Shown: piece by piece, positions 43,886-52,300 of the stretch
Position numbering within the stretch: the first letter of the stretch is position 1
Layout of the letters: each line of letters begins with the position of its first letter
NCBI GenBank assembly: GCA_963700105.1
Contig: CAVOWL010000004.1
Location: 248,001 to 312,000, forward strand
Direction: 5' to 3'
Origin: CAVUWL01 sp963700105
Lineage (GTDB): Bacteria > Actinomycetota > Thermoleophilia > Solirubrobacterales > 70-9
DNA: 64,000 nucleotides
Program-made: the position numbers and the translations under genes
The notes under the pieces: generated by a model
What the model was told of the DNA's origin: nothing
What the model saw: the letters and a program-made list of their open reading frames with translations, nothing else
Database searches by the model: none

Positions 43886-44887
43886 ATGTCTAACGACCAC
43901 GCATCCACGCACGCACCAAGCGCTGTCAGCACGCCGTTTAGCGGTCGCCTTCGCATCACGCCGCGGGGCATCCAGATCACGCTCGGTTTGATCTGGCTAC
44001 TCGATGGGCTACTGCAGTTCCAGAGCTTCATGTATACGCACAACCTGATCACCCAGGTCTTTCAGCCAGCAGCGGAAGGCCAGCCGGAAATCGTCAGTGC
44101 CCCGATGAAAACCTTCGACAACTTCTACGGAAGTGACCTCACCCTCTGGAACACGCTCGCCGGTGAGATCCAGTGCGCGATTGGGCTGGGACTAATTCTC
44201 AGCAAGAAGACGGTGAAACCCGCACTGCTCATCTCCTTCGGCTGGGCGCTAATCGTGTGGTGGTTCGGGGAGGGCTTCGGCGGGATCACCGCCTACGCCA
44301 CTTCCTCGCCGCTGATGGGTGCCCCTGGAGCGGTATTCCTGTACGCGATCATTGGCGTTCTCGTCTGGCCGACGGGTCCAGACGCTAGGCGCTCGGCGGC
44401 CGACAGTGGGCCGTTCGGGGACCGCGGTGGGTTAATTGCCTGGACGGGGCTGTGGGTTCTCTCGGCGATCCTTTGGATGCTGAATGACAACCGCGCGGAG
44501 AGCGCCACGCACGACATGATCGCGGAAATGGCGAGTGCCTCTCCACATTGGCTGGCAAGCATCCAGAACTCGGTCGCCAGCTCAGCGCAGGGTCAAGGCG
44601 AGACGATCGCCGTCGTGCTCGCGGTCGTCTCGCTGGCGGTCGCGGTCGGCGTGTGGACGCGGTTCCGCTTGCCCGCGCTCCTCGTCGGGATTGTGATTTC
44701 GCTGGCGTACTGGGTGTTCGGACAAAGCCTCGGCGGACCTTTTTGGGCCGGCGGAGGAACCGACCTCAACGCGGGGCCACTGTTCGTGCTACTCGCCGCT
44801 GCGCTTATTCCTCTGTCGAGGCCCACGCCCGCCAGGCAGCGTGCGGCAGGCACCGAGCCCCGGATCAGGGGGCAGGCCATAGCATGA
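43886..44887 (+). CDS. WLLDG-family membrane protein, copy 2
   Basis: 333 residues preceded by a good site (AAGGAG, eight bases before ATG). About eight helices. Shared family marks: RGIQITLGLIWLLDGLLQFQ, WWFGEGFGGI, MGAPGAVFLYAIIGVLVWP in the first half and GTDLNAGPLFVLLAAALIPL in the second. It is clearly homologous to 45129-46073 and to the membrane part of the SCO fusion. I do not know a named family; a distant DoxX relation is conceivable but not shown. Confidence 0.85.
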   Translation: MSNDHASTHAPSAVSTPFSGRLRITPRGIQITLGLIWLLDGLLQFQSFMYTHNLITQVFQPAAEGQPEIVSAPMKTFDNFYGSDLTLWNTLAGEIQCAIGLGLILSKKTVKPALLISFGWALIVWWFGEGFGGITAYATSSPLMGAPGAVFLYAIIGVLVWPTGPDARRSAADSGPFGDRGGLIAWTGLWVLSAILWMLNDNRAESATHDMIAEMASASPHWLASIQNSVASSAQGQGETIAVVLAVVSLAVAVGVWTRFRLPALLVGIVISLAYWVFGQSLGGPFWAGGGTDLNAGPLFVLLAAALIPLSRPTPARQRAAGTEPRIRGQAIA

Positions 44888-45128
44888 GTGTGGGCCCGCG
44901 GTCATGGCTCCGCGTGGTGTGTGTCGCCCCCTCCCCTTGTATATGCAAATTTCAATTGCCTGAGACATGCGACACCCCCCCGACTCAGGAGCAGTCAGGG
45001 CATACACGCGCATGTGCGGAAGTTGTTACTCCCTGCGATCTGGGGCGAGACTGATCCTTTTCCCTGACATCGACGACAGGTCCGCCGATGTCCGGTCGGC
45101 TCACGCATCCAGATGTACCGATGCTGCG

Positions 45129-46073
45129 TCAGCCTGTCCGCAGGCCGGTCCCGGCGACGATCCGAGGCGGCCGTAGACGGCGCGATGGGGCGAACTTGCT
45201 CGCCGTCGCGGTCGGCCAGATGGCGAAGGCGAGCAAGACGAAGAGCGGCCCGATGTTGGGGTCGGTGGCGCTCCCCGTTGAAAGGCCGCCGAAGCTCTGA
45301 CCGAGCGCCCAATAGACGATCGAAAGAAGGGCGCCGAAGATCAAGGTCTCCCGCCGCCAGCGGGTCCAGACGCCGACTGCAAGGAGAAGCGACACGGCGA
45401 GGAGGATCGCGGCGATCGCCTTGCCATCGCCCGCGAGCATTGTCGCAAGGGATCGCTGCAAGCTGGAGAGCCAGGGCATCGCATTGCCCGAAGCTTCGAT
45501 CAGGCTGCCGCTGATCGAGTACACCGGGCGAAAGAGCACCCTGAGCCAGAGCAGCACCGAGCAGCCCCAGACCGCCGACCAGATCGCGAGGCCACCTCGT
45601 CCACCGAACAGGCCTGATGCGGCTCCCGAGCGGCTAGCGCGTCTGCCGGTCGGCCAGACCAGCGCGCCGATCACCGCGTAGAGCAGGACCGCCCCAGGGG
45701 CGCCGTTTAAGGGCGAGCCCATGTTCATAAACAGCATCCCGAACCCCTCGCCGAACCACCAGACCACCAACGTCCACCCGAAGGAGAGCGCCAGCGCCGG
45801 CTTGACCGTGGGCCGGTAAAGGATCCCGAGGCCGATCGCGCATTGGACCAGGGCGAAAAGCGTATTCCAGACAGTCAGGTGGGAGCCGACGAGATGGCCC
45901 GCCCAGTGGATCGAGTGCGCCAGCCAGGCCGGCTGCATCGAGAGCATCGGTTCGATCGTTTCCGGGATGAATTCCCGCGAAAACATGTAGGACTGAAACT
46001 GCAGGGCGCCGTCGAGCAGCCACAGCATGCCGAGGGCGATCTGGATGCCGCGGCGAGTGATTCTGGGGCTCAA
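45129..46073 (-). CDS. WLLDG-family membrane protein, copy 3
   Basis: 314 residues, convergent with copy 2 across a 241-bp gap. RRGIQIALGMLWLLDGALQF, WWFGEGFGML, LNGAPGAVLLYAVIGALVWP and TDPNIGPLFVLLAFAIWP line up with copy 2 from end to end. The two are nearer to each other than to the SCO fusion. Membrane protein of unknown role, inferred to act with the CtaG/SCO genes around it. Confidence 0.85.
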   Translation of the reverse strand: MSPRITRRGIQIALGMLWLLDGALQFQSYMFSREFIPETIEPMLSMQPAWLAHSIHWAGHLVGSHLTVWNTLFALVQCAIGLGILYRPTVKPALALSFGWTLVVWWFGEGFGMLFMNMGSPLNGAPGAVLLYAVIGALVWPTGRRASRSGAASGLFGGRGGLAIWSAVWGCSVLLWLRVLFRPVYSISGSLIEASGNAMPWLSSLQRSLATMLAGDGKAIAAILLAVSLLLAVGVWTRWRRETLIFGALLSIVYWALGQSFGGLSTGSATDPNIGPLFVLLAFAIWPTATASKFAPSRRLRPPRIVAGTGLRTG

Positions 46074-46450
46074 GGTGCAGCCGCCTGGTCGGGTGCAGTC
46101 ATTTCATCAGCTGGGTGGGAAAGGATCAGGTGCTTCCTGCCAGCTTACGCCGGAGACGCGGCTGTGGTTCGACCCCGCTGTCGCGAAGTGCGAACGCGAT
46201 GAGCATCCGGCGGGACAGCGAGTGTGCGGATAGCGTCCTGCGCAGGCGCCTATCTCGTCGTCGTCGGACGATCGCCGCCTCCCATGAAACGAACTACCCC
46301 TTGGGTCGTGAAGAACCCGACGATGCCGGCGATTCGGCGAAGGACCTGTTGGGGATCGCGTGGGCGGTTGTTGAGAAAGAGCGCGGATAGGCCAAGACTG
46401 AATTTCAGCTTCCATACATATTTTTATTTGGCATGTCATAATCTCAGGTA
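46074..46450. other. Intergenic upstream of the DtxR-type regulator
   Basis: 377 bp. The last 60 bp are AT-rich (TTCCATACATATTTTTATTT then GGCATGTCATAATC), likely holding promoter and operator of the mntR-like gene. I see no classical DtxR box. Confidence 0.5.
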
Positions 46451-47134
46451 ATGGCAACCTCAGATTTACTTTCGGCATCGGTGCAGGACTACGCCAAGGC
46501 CGTTTACGCACTCGAGACCCGTGGCGGCTCGTCGGTATCGACGAACGATCTCGCCGAGCGACTGGGGGTGACGCCTGGGTCGGTGTCGAGCATGATCCGC
46601 AAGCTCGCCGAGGAGGGGCTGGTCGAGTATGAGCGCTACCGTGGCGTGCGGCTGACCGATGAGGGCAGGCGGGTGGCCCTGGAGGTGATTCGCCACCATC
46701 GCCTGCTTGAGCTATTCCTCGCCGAGGAGCTCGGGATGCCATGGGATCGCGTCGATGCCGAGGCCGAGGTACTTGAGCACGTGCTCTCCGAGGAGCTTGA
46801 GGAGCTGATCGCGGCGCGACTTGGCGACCCGACCCTCGACCCGCACGGCGATCCGATCCCCACTGCCGAGTTTCAAATCGACGAGGGCCAGACTCACGGC
46901 CTTAACGAGCTGGACGTTGGTGCCGTAGGGCGCTTTGTGCGCGTTTCGGACTCCAATCCGGAGATGCTTCGGTACTTGGCCGAGCACGGCATCACGCTGG
47001 GCACTCGCTTGGAGGTCAGGGATCGCCAGCCGTTCGGCGGGCCGGTGTTCGTGCGTTTCAGCGAGCACGAGCACCCGATCGGCGGCGAGCTGGCACGGGC
47101 GATGCGGATCGAGCCCGAAGAGCACCAGCGGTGA
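46451..47134 (+). CDS. DtxR/MntR-family metal-dependent regulator
   Basis: 227 residues. Winged helix (ASVQDYAKAVYALETRGGSS; LAERLGVTPGSVSSMIRKLA; GVRLTDEGRRVALEVIRHHR), metal-binding and dimerisation domain with LLELFLAEELGMPWDRVDAE and EAEVLEHVLSEEL, and a C-terminal FeoA/SH3-like domain (LNELDVGAVGRFVRVSDSN). His and Glu ligands typical of MntR/IdeR are in place. Its stop overlaps the Nramp start (GTGA), so the pair is one unit, which points to manganese rather than iron as the sensed metal. Confidence 0.93.
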   Translation: MATSDLLSASVQDYAKAVYALETRGGSSVSTNDLAERLGVTPGSVSSMIRKLAEEGLVEYERYRGVRLTDEGRRVALEVIRHHRLLELFLAEELGMPWDRVDAEAEVLEHVLSEELEELIAARLGDPTLDPHGDPIPTAEFQIDEGQTHGLNELDVGAVGRFVRVSDSNPEMLRYLAEHGITLGTRLEVRDRQPFGGPVFVRFSEHEHPIGGELARAMRIEPEEHQR

Positions 47135-48465
47135 AGCCGGCGCCGGGCGATCCGGCTCCCACGCTCGAGGGCGCCATCGAGGGCGCCTCGGTAGCGCTCC
47201 CCGGGGAGCTCGGCGGGTCGCTCGCGGGGCCGAGCGCGCTCGATCAGCTGCTTGCCAAGGGTCGCCTGCGCGCGACGATCATGATGCTGGGCCCGGCGTT
47301 TGTCGCTTCGATCGCCTACGTCGATCCGGGTAACTTCGCCACGAACATCGAAGGTGGCGCGCAGTTCGGCTACCTGCTGCTGTGGGTCGTTTTGCTGGCA
47401 AACGTGATGGCGATGCTGATCCAGTACCTCTCGGCGAAGCTGGGCATCGTCACCGACCGCAACTATCCCGAGGTTGTGCGCGAGCGTTTCCCTCGCCCGT
47501 TTACGTGGGGGATGTGGGTGCAGGCGGAGATCATGGCGATGTCAACCGACGTCGCGGAGTTCCTTGGCGCCGCGCTCGGGCTAAACCTGCTCTTCGGCGT
47601 GCCGCTACTCCCCGCCGGCCTGATGACCGGCATGATCGCGTTCGGGATCCTTGAGTTGCAGACCCACGGCTTCCGCCGCTTCGAGCTGGCGATCACCGCT
47701 CTTTTGGGGATCATCTTCGCGGGCTTCCTTTATGAGACGCTGCGCATCGGACCGTCCGTCCACGGTTCGCTGAACGGCCTCTTGCCCGGCCTGCGCGGCA
47801 GCGGCTCGCTCTACCTCGCCGTTGGCATCATCGGCGCGACCGTGATGCCACACGTCATCTACCTGCACTCCGCGCTGACAAAAGGTCGGGTGCCTTGCCG
47901 CAACGACAAGGAGCGCGGCCGCGTGCTGCGCTTTGAGCGCCTGGACGTGATCATCGCGCTCGGCCTCGCCGGCCTGGTCAACATGGCGATGCTCGCCGTC
48001 GCCGCGAAGCTCTTCCACACACCCGCCCTCTCGGGTCTGAGCTCAATCCCTGAAGCCCACGCGCAGTTCGGCCGCCTCGTCGGCGGCACCGCCGCGCTCG
48101 CATTCGCGGTCGCGCTACTCGCCTCCGGTGCATCCTCATCCAGCGTCGGCACATACGCCGGCCAGGTGGTCATGCAGGGCTTTATCAACATCCGCATCCC
48201 GCTGATGCTGCGCCGCGCGGTCACAATGATCCCCGCCATCGTTGTCCTGGCGATAGGTCTCAACCCCACCAGCGTGCTCGTCCTCAGTCAGGTTGTGCTC
48301 TCATTCGGCATCCCCTTCGCGCTCGTGCCTTTGGTCATGCTGACCAGTCGCCGCGATGTCATGGGGGTTCACGTCAACCGCCGTACCACCACGATCATCG
48401 CTTGGAGCGTCGCAGGAATCATCAGCGCGCTGAACGTCTTCCTGCTATACCAGCAGTTCTCCTGA
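47131..48465 (+). CDS. mntH: Nramp-family divalent metal transporter (Mn2+)
   Basis: Proton-coupled Mn2+/Fe2+ importer, 444 residues and about eleven helices. The metal-site motif DPGNFATN is at 65-72 (helix 1) and the helix-6 motif MPHVIYLHS lies near 236. The family also shows AEIMAMSTDVAEFLGAALGL. GTG 47131 overlaps the regulator stop by four bases. The first 45 residues are a polar, low-complexity extension compared with typical MntH. Repression by the upstream regulator when Mn is plentiful is likely. Confidence 0.94.
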   Translation: MKPAPGDPAPTLEGAIEGASVALPGELGGSLAGPSALDQLLAKGRLRATIMMLGPAFVASIAYVDPGNFATNIEGGAQFGYLLLWVVLLANVMAMLIQYLSAKLGIVTDRNYPEVVRERFPRPFTWGMWVQAEIMAMSTDVAEFLGAALGLNLLFGVPLLPAGLMTGMIAFGILELQTHGFRRFELAITALLGIIFAGFLYETLRIGPSVHGSLNGLLPGLRGSGSLYLAVGIIGATVMPHVIYLHSALTKGRVPCRNDKERGRVLRFERLDVIIALGLAGLVNMAMLAVAAKLFHTPALSGLSSIPEAHAQFGRLVGGTAALAFAVALLASGASSSSVGTYAGQVVMQGFINIRIPLMLRRAVTMIPAIVVLAIGLNPTSVLVLSQVVLSFGIPFALVPLVMLTSRRDVMGVHVNRRTTTIIAWSVAGIISALNVFLLYQQFS

Positions 48466-49157
48466 TTTGAGCAGGACTGCACGGCCGTCGCCCGACCGCG
48501 CCACGAGACCGAACGCCACGAGAATCCGTGCCGAGCGACCACTCCCGCTTAACCGCGTATTCGAGCGTCCATATGCCCTCGGCGCAGATTTGGACGAAAC
48601 CCGGTGTCTGCGTCAGCGCCGAGCTCCCGCTTGCTTTCCTTGAGGAGCACGCAAGCGGCTCGCGGGCAGACCACTAGAAGAAGGAGAGGCTGCGCGTTTA
48701 TCAGCTTCCATTTGGCGCCGGTCCTGATGGAGGCCAAATGTCCGGGCATAGCTCGACGATTACCGTCGGACCGAACGCCATCTGGAACTCAAGCCAGCTC
48801 TCGCCGATTGTATCGTCACCGCCGATGAACTCCTCGAGCTCAACGGAATCGAGTGATAGGCCCTGCTGATCGCTGGGAGCGATGGCAACATGAACAGACT
48901 CGCGAGTATCTAGGAATGGGCACGCGCGACCTAAAGGCAATCGCGATTCCAATTTCGACACGCTCCAGCTTTTTCCGACGCTCGACTGTCCGCAAGCTCC
49001 GAAGCGACGCGGAGGAGCGCGGAAATCTGTCGCTCGCCGAGCTCGGGTTCTCGCGTTGAATCGGCGAGGAGAACGAGATGCCCTTCCGTCGTCACCGCAT
49101 GTAGACCTCGCCGAATCACTTTACGTCGGCGACTTAGATCTGCCTCCCGAGGGGCGC
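48466..49157. other. Degenerate-looking region after mntH
   Basis: About 690 bp. It contains one possible small gene (48701-48961) and an adjoining protein-like frame on the same strand (48931-49119) in a different phase, as if a gene had been broken by a frameshift. Confidence 0.45.
48701..48961 (-). CDS. Hypothetical protein, 86 aa, doubtful
   Basis: GTG start; the middle and end look protein-like (ESVHVAIAPSDQQGLSLDSV, ELEEFIGGDDTIGESWLEFQ, MAFGPTVIVELCPDIWPPSG). Upstream in another phase is HAVTTEGHLVLLADSTREPE, so this may be the tail of a frameshifted gene. Not recognised. Confidence 0.4.
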   Translation of the reverse strand: MSKLESRLPLGRACPFLDTRESVHVAIAPSDQQGLSLDSVELEEFIGGDDTIGESWLEFQMAFGPTVIVELCPDIWPPSGPAPNGS

Positions 49158-49409
49158 TCAGGCATCGGCGCTATCGATTTTGTGGGTCCGATATCTGGCT
49201 AGCAGGTGCTCGCGGTCGAAGTGGGCAGGCTCGGTCTCGGCCAGAAACTGCTTAAGCACAGCCAGAAACTGCGCGGGCGCCTCAAGCTGAGACAGGTGAC
49301 CGACCCCATCAAAGACCTCGAAACGGCTACCGGGGATACTGCGGTGCGCGTGCTCGCCATGACGAACCGGGACGATTGGACCGCGAGCACCCCATGTCCG
49401 GTGGGTCAA
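49158..49409 (-). pseudogene. C-terminal remnant of an alpha/beta hydrolase
   Basis: WGARGPIVPVRHGEHAHRSI, PGSRFEVFDGVGHLSQLEAP and AQFLAVLKQFLAETEPAHFD are the last 80 residues of an alpha/beta hydrolase: the Asp region is changed (WGARGP where WGxxDP is expected) and the catalytic His is in GVGHL. The frame is closed by a TAG at 49413-49415, and the nucleophile half is missing. The break lies just beside the tRNA gene. Confidence 0.7.
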
Positions 49410-49473
49410 GTGCTAAGGGCTCCCGTCGCCGCTCGAAGCGACAAAAAACGGTAGTCCAAAGCAGTTTCCGGAG

Positions 49474-49546
49474 TGGGCGTTACTGGGCTCGAACCAGTGA
49501 CCTCCAGCTTGTCGAGCTGGCGCTCTCCCAACTGAGCTAAACGCCC
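49474..49546 (-). tRNA. tRNA-Val (GAC)
   Basis: 73 bases, minus strand, no encoded CCA. Acceptor GGGCGTT/AACGCCC with discriminator A, D-arm GCTC/GAGC, anticodon stem CCAGC/GCTGG with loop TCGACAA, variable AGGTC, T-arm ACTGG-TTCGAGC-CCAGT. The anticodon at positions 34-36 is GAC (Val). Position 33 reads C instead of the near-universal T. Confidence 0.93.
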
Positions 49547-49633
49547 GGGATGCTTCGTTTGTGGCTTTCTAATGCGGTTTGGATTGTTCTTTGTCAACAC
49601 GTCTGGGCTTGGAATGATTCCCCTCGAATCGCC

Positions 49634-49828
49634 CCTCGCGCCTAAATGCGCCCGATCAAGCGCCGCGTCGAATGCCTCAAGATAGCTGCCCGACAGCTTC
49701 TCGCGCCGTTTCGCTGCTCGCTGATAGACGGGGAACGTGAACCGGGCATCTCTGTGGCCAAGCTGTTCAGCGATATAGATCAGATCATCGCGGCTTCCTA
49801 CCCTAAGGCTGGCATAGGTGCGCCTAGG
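49634..49828 (-). pseudogene. Tyrosine-recombinase (phage-type integrase) C-terminal remnant
   Basis: RRTYASLRVGSRDDLIYIAE, QLGHRDARFTFPVYQRAAKR, REKLSGSYLEAFDAALDRAH is the C-terminal catalytic part, with Arg (RRT), His (LGH) and the nucleophile Tyr (VYQR). Everything upstream is lost and the frame runs into unrelated sequence. It lies about 90 bp from the tRNA-Val 5' end, suggesting the scar of an integrated element. Confidence 0.75.
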
Positions 49829-49841
49829 GATAATCGGCGTC

Positions 49842-50393
49842 GTGTCTTCCCCAACCGACTCGGATCGATCATCCGGGCAAGACTCGGTGATCCTCGCGAG
49901 TCTTGAGAGTCGCCACGCTGCCGAGCACATGCTTGCGTCACTCGGACGGGGATTCCGCAAGAAGGCACGCCAGAGACACGCCACGGCCCTCGTGATCAGC
50001 GGCAACGAAGATGGCTCGCTGAAGGTCACCCAGTCTCGGGTCATGTCCGCCGGTGGCGTTGTGAACATGTTCCTCCACCTCTCCCTATCGCAGGCGATCG
50101 GGTTCATGGGCCTGTTCTCGACGCTAAAAGGCGCCAAAGGGGCGGCTCACGAGGTCCGTGAGCGGAAGTCGCACGTGGGATCCGATGAGCAGGCGGTCCA
50201 TGCGATCCTGGCTCAGGTTGGGCCGGGTGCGGCTCTCGTCCTGGTCTGTTGCGATGATCAAGAAACGCGGCAGGCGGTCGTCGCAGCGGCGGCCGACCGG
50301 GCAGCCGAAAGCTGGAACTGCTCGCGCGCGCAGTTCCTCGCTGACCTCGATCCCGGCACCGAGCACGACTGGCTGCGTGACGCGATCAAATAG
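49842..50393 (+). CDS. DUF1269-like protein, about 183 aa
   Basis: Protein-like from SVILASLESRHAAEHMLASL onward: ATALVISGNEDGSLKVTQSR, a Gly/hydrophobic middle (SAGGVVNMFLHLSLSQAIGF) and GPGAALVLVCCDDQETRQAV then VAAAADRAAESWNCSRAQFL. The order (VI..EDG...V.Q, glycine-rich membrane-like loop, G.ALVL) recalls DUF1269 proteins. The start is uncertain (GTG 49818 or 49842) and lies on the opposite strand against the integrase remnant. Role unknown. Confidence 0.6.
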   Translation: MSSPTDSDRSSGQDSVILASLESRHAAEHMLASLGRGFRKKARQRHATALVISGNEDGSLKVTQSRVMSAGGVVNMFLHLSLSQAIGFMGLFSTLKGAKGAAHEVRERKSHVGSDEQAVHAILAQVGPGAALVLVCCDDQETRQAVVAAAADRAAESWNCSRAQFLADLDPGTEHDWLRDAIK

Positions 50394-50883
50394 GGCCGCG
50401 GAAGGTCAATCCACCCGCGAACGCATGTTCGCAGGAGCCGTTCTGGAAGCTTGGAAGTTTCGGGCAGGGATTGCGGTTTAGCCGTCGAGAGCGGTCGTTG
50501 CAGCGTTAGGGAGGCTCTGAGAGCTTCCATGACGCCCTCCCTGGGCCTTTAGCTTGTGCGGTGCCGACCTATCGCCTCGAGTTTAATCCCGGGCGGTGAT
50601 TGGCTTTGGGCAGCGCAGCTATCGGAGCATGGCAGTCGTGATGGCGATGTGGTCAAGTCCTTCCTTCGCGGGGGATAACGATCGTGGGCGACTATGCCAC
50701 CGGAACACCGAAGATAACGCCGCTGGCTACTCCTACGTGACGCTGACCGAGGGTCTTGCGCTGATCACAATGGACCAACCGGCAGGGACTTAGCTAGGTA
50801 TTCGCTCGTCGCCCGGAGCGCCCAATCGCATCCTCTCATTTGTGCTCTCGGTCGGCGGGGTAGCTCTCCACTCGACTTGGCAG
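50394..50883. other. Intergenic, no gene supported
   Basis: About 490 bp without a credible frame on either strand. Confidence 0.5.
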
Positions 50884-51108
50884 CTAATCCTCAGATGCGC
50901 AGAAACTGTGCAGCCGCGTTCCCTTTATATCGAGGGCCGCCTCAACATCGGTGCCACGCGGGACGTAGATAGAAGTGATTTCCGATCCGTCTGGCATCTG
51001 CCAGGCAAAGGACTCGTAAACCCCGATGACATCACCGCACTTCGGGCAGATATGGAAATGCACCCTCCGACCGTAATCCCCGACGGAGGAGGTAAAAGCG
51101 TAGATGAC
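50884..51108 (-). pseudogene. Zinc-ribbon-like reading frame without a start codon
   Basis: Minus-strand frame reading VIYAFTSSVGDYGRRVHFHI, CPKCGDVIGVYESFAWQMPD, GSEITSIYVPRGTDVEAALD, then IKGTRLHSFCASED and stop. A CPKCGD knuckle and a normal protein composition support real ancestry. The frame continues upstream to a TGA without any ATG, GTG or TTG, so the gene has lost its beginning or uses a non-standard start. Confidence 0.45.
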
Positions 51109-51247
51109 CGCACCAAGCCGTGGAAAACCCGCAGTCCAGCCGAGCGTGAAGGCGACGCGACCTCCGACCCACCGGGCACGGATGGCGGATCGGGGTCGTG
51201 CGCCGCTTCGCTCTTTTACCCGGCTCCCCTGGCGAAACCTTCAGTCG

Positions 51248-51424
51248 CTATCGCGGAATGTCCGTGCGCTCCAAGATCGCCTCAGCGCTATCGACTAAGA
51301 CCTCATGCTGTTGCTTGGCAAGCACGATGTAGTCGCGCTTCCGAAGCTCGTCGATGAGGACATCGGTGTAGAACTGAGAGGCGAGCTGGCGCTGCTCTGA
51401 TTCTTTGGGGTGGGGCTTGGTCAT
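51248..51424 (-). CDS. Small hypothetical protein, 58 aa
   Basis: From ATG 51424: MTKPHPKESEQRQLASQFYT, DVLIDELRKRDYIVLAKQQH, EVLVDSAEAILERTDIPR. Fully helical, soluble and charged, with no low-complexity sequence, so it looks coding. Not recognised. Confidence 0.55.
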   Translation of the reverse strand: MTKPHPKESEQRQLASQFYTDVLIDELRKRDYIVLAKQQHEVLVDSAEAILERTDIPR

Positions 51425-51511
51425 AAAATACAGCGTAGTAGGCGGCGCCAATCACAACGGGCTCCTGGCGCTTCCCGTGCGCTTGAGCCGCTTCGATTCG
51501 TTCCCGGTGGC

Positions 51512-51649
51512 TCAACACGTCTTTCCGCTCTCGCGGCCGGCGAGAAGGCGTCTGGGTCGCGATACCCCGGCTCGGCAAGTTCCGTCGCATATAGACAGTC
51601 TGCAGCGGCATCCAACGAAGGGGTTGCCGCAGATTGGGCAGCGGCGTTC
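51512..51649 (-). pseudogene. Cys-rich zinc-finger-like frame without a start codon
   Basis: ERRCPICGNPFVGCRCRLSI followed by CDGTCRAGVSRPRRLLAGRE: CPICG, CRC and CDGTC would make two metal knuckles. No normal start codon precedes it. The next phase continues with protein-like VLSHRERIEAAQAHGKRQEP, VVIGAAYYAVFYD, so a frameshift may have split one gene. It abuts the small gene at 51248-51424. Confidence 0.4.
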
Positions 51650-51698
51650 GCCTACCAGGGATAGGATACTGCGGCCCAGTTAACGCAAGGAGGTTTAG

Positions 51699-52175
51699 AT
51701 GCATCGCAGATTCATTGGCCCGCTCTCGGTCGGCGCCTTGCTCTTCGCCGGCCTCGTGGTTGCGGGTTGTGGTAGCAGCAGCAGCAGTACAACCACGACC
51801 ACCGCGACAACGGCGATGGCAACGCTGACGAAAGCCGAATTCGCGACCCGAGGTAATGCCATCTGCAAAACAGGCAATTTGGTTAGCGAAAAAGATGGAA
51901 AGGCTCTGCCCAACAACGCTTCCAAAAGCGAATTTGAAAAATACGTGACCGACACGGTGGTTCCCAACATCCAGTCCCAGATCGTCGGAGTGGGAGCGCT
52001 TAGGGCGCCTGCGGAATATGAAGCCACCCAGAAGGAACTCGTCAAAACGGCCCAGAGCACCCTTAATGAATTGAAAGCGAAGCCATCCCTGCTCGAAAAG
52101 AAAGGCCTCTTTGCGTCGAGCCACGCGCTCGCGGTGAAAATCGGCTTGACGGAATGCGCCGCGGAAGGTTCCTAG
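51699..52175 (+). CDS. Lipoprotein, 158 aa, Ser/Thr linker
   Basis: Strong ribosome-binding site (AAGGAGGT) before ATG. Signal peptide with lipobox LVVAGCGSSSSS, a Ser/Thr-rich linker (TTTTTATTAMATLT), then a helical domain (KAEFATRGNAICKTGNLVSE; FEKYVTDTVVPNIQSQIVGV; LRAPAEYEATQKELVKTAQS) with two Cys. This type is frequent in soil actinobacteria. Function unknown. A GC-rich hairpin follows its stop. Confidence 0.83.
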   Translation: MHRRFIGPLSVGALLFAGLVVAGCGSSSSSTTTTTATTAMATLTKAEFATRGNAICKTGNLVSEKDGKALPNNASKSEFEKYVTDTVVPNIQSQIVGVGALRAPAEYEATQKELVKTAQSTLNELKAKPSLLEKKGLFASSHALAVKIGLTECAAEGS

Positions 52176-52196
52176 GCGAGATTCGACGGTGAGCAC

Positions 52197-52221
52197 GGAG
52201 GGCGTCCAAGTGGCGCCCTCC
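52197..52221 (+). terminator. Hairpin after the lipoprotein gene
   Basis: 8-bp stem GGAGGGCG/CGCCCTCC with a 9-base loop, 22 bp after the stop. No T-run, so terminator function is probable but not typical. Confidence 0.45.
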
Positions 52222-52300
52222 TGCCTGCGTCAATGAAGTCGATCGCTAGCAATCCGTTCGTCTTCCTCGCCGCTGGGAGTGCGCGGCAGCGGTATCCGCT

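Noticed and set aside
49406..50137. A 243-codon minus-strand frame spanning the tRNA and the integrase remnant
   Set aside because: Its end translates the tRNA gene (LAQLGERQLDKLEVTGSSPV is a familiar tRNA read-through) and only residues about 104-168 are a real protein fragment.
51303..52196. 297-codon minus-strand frame opposite the lipoprotein gene
   Set aside because: Mostly an antisense shadow; only its last part overlaps possible real remnants, which are listed separately.
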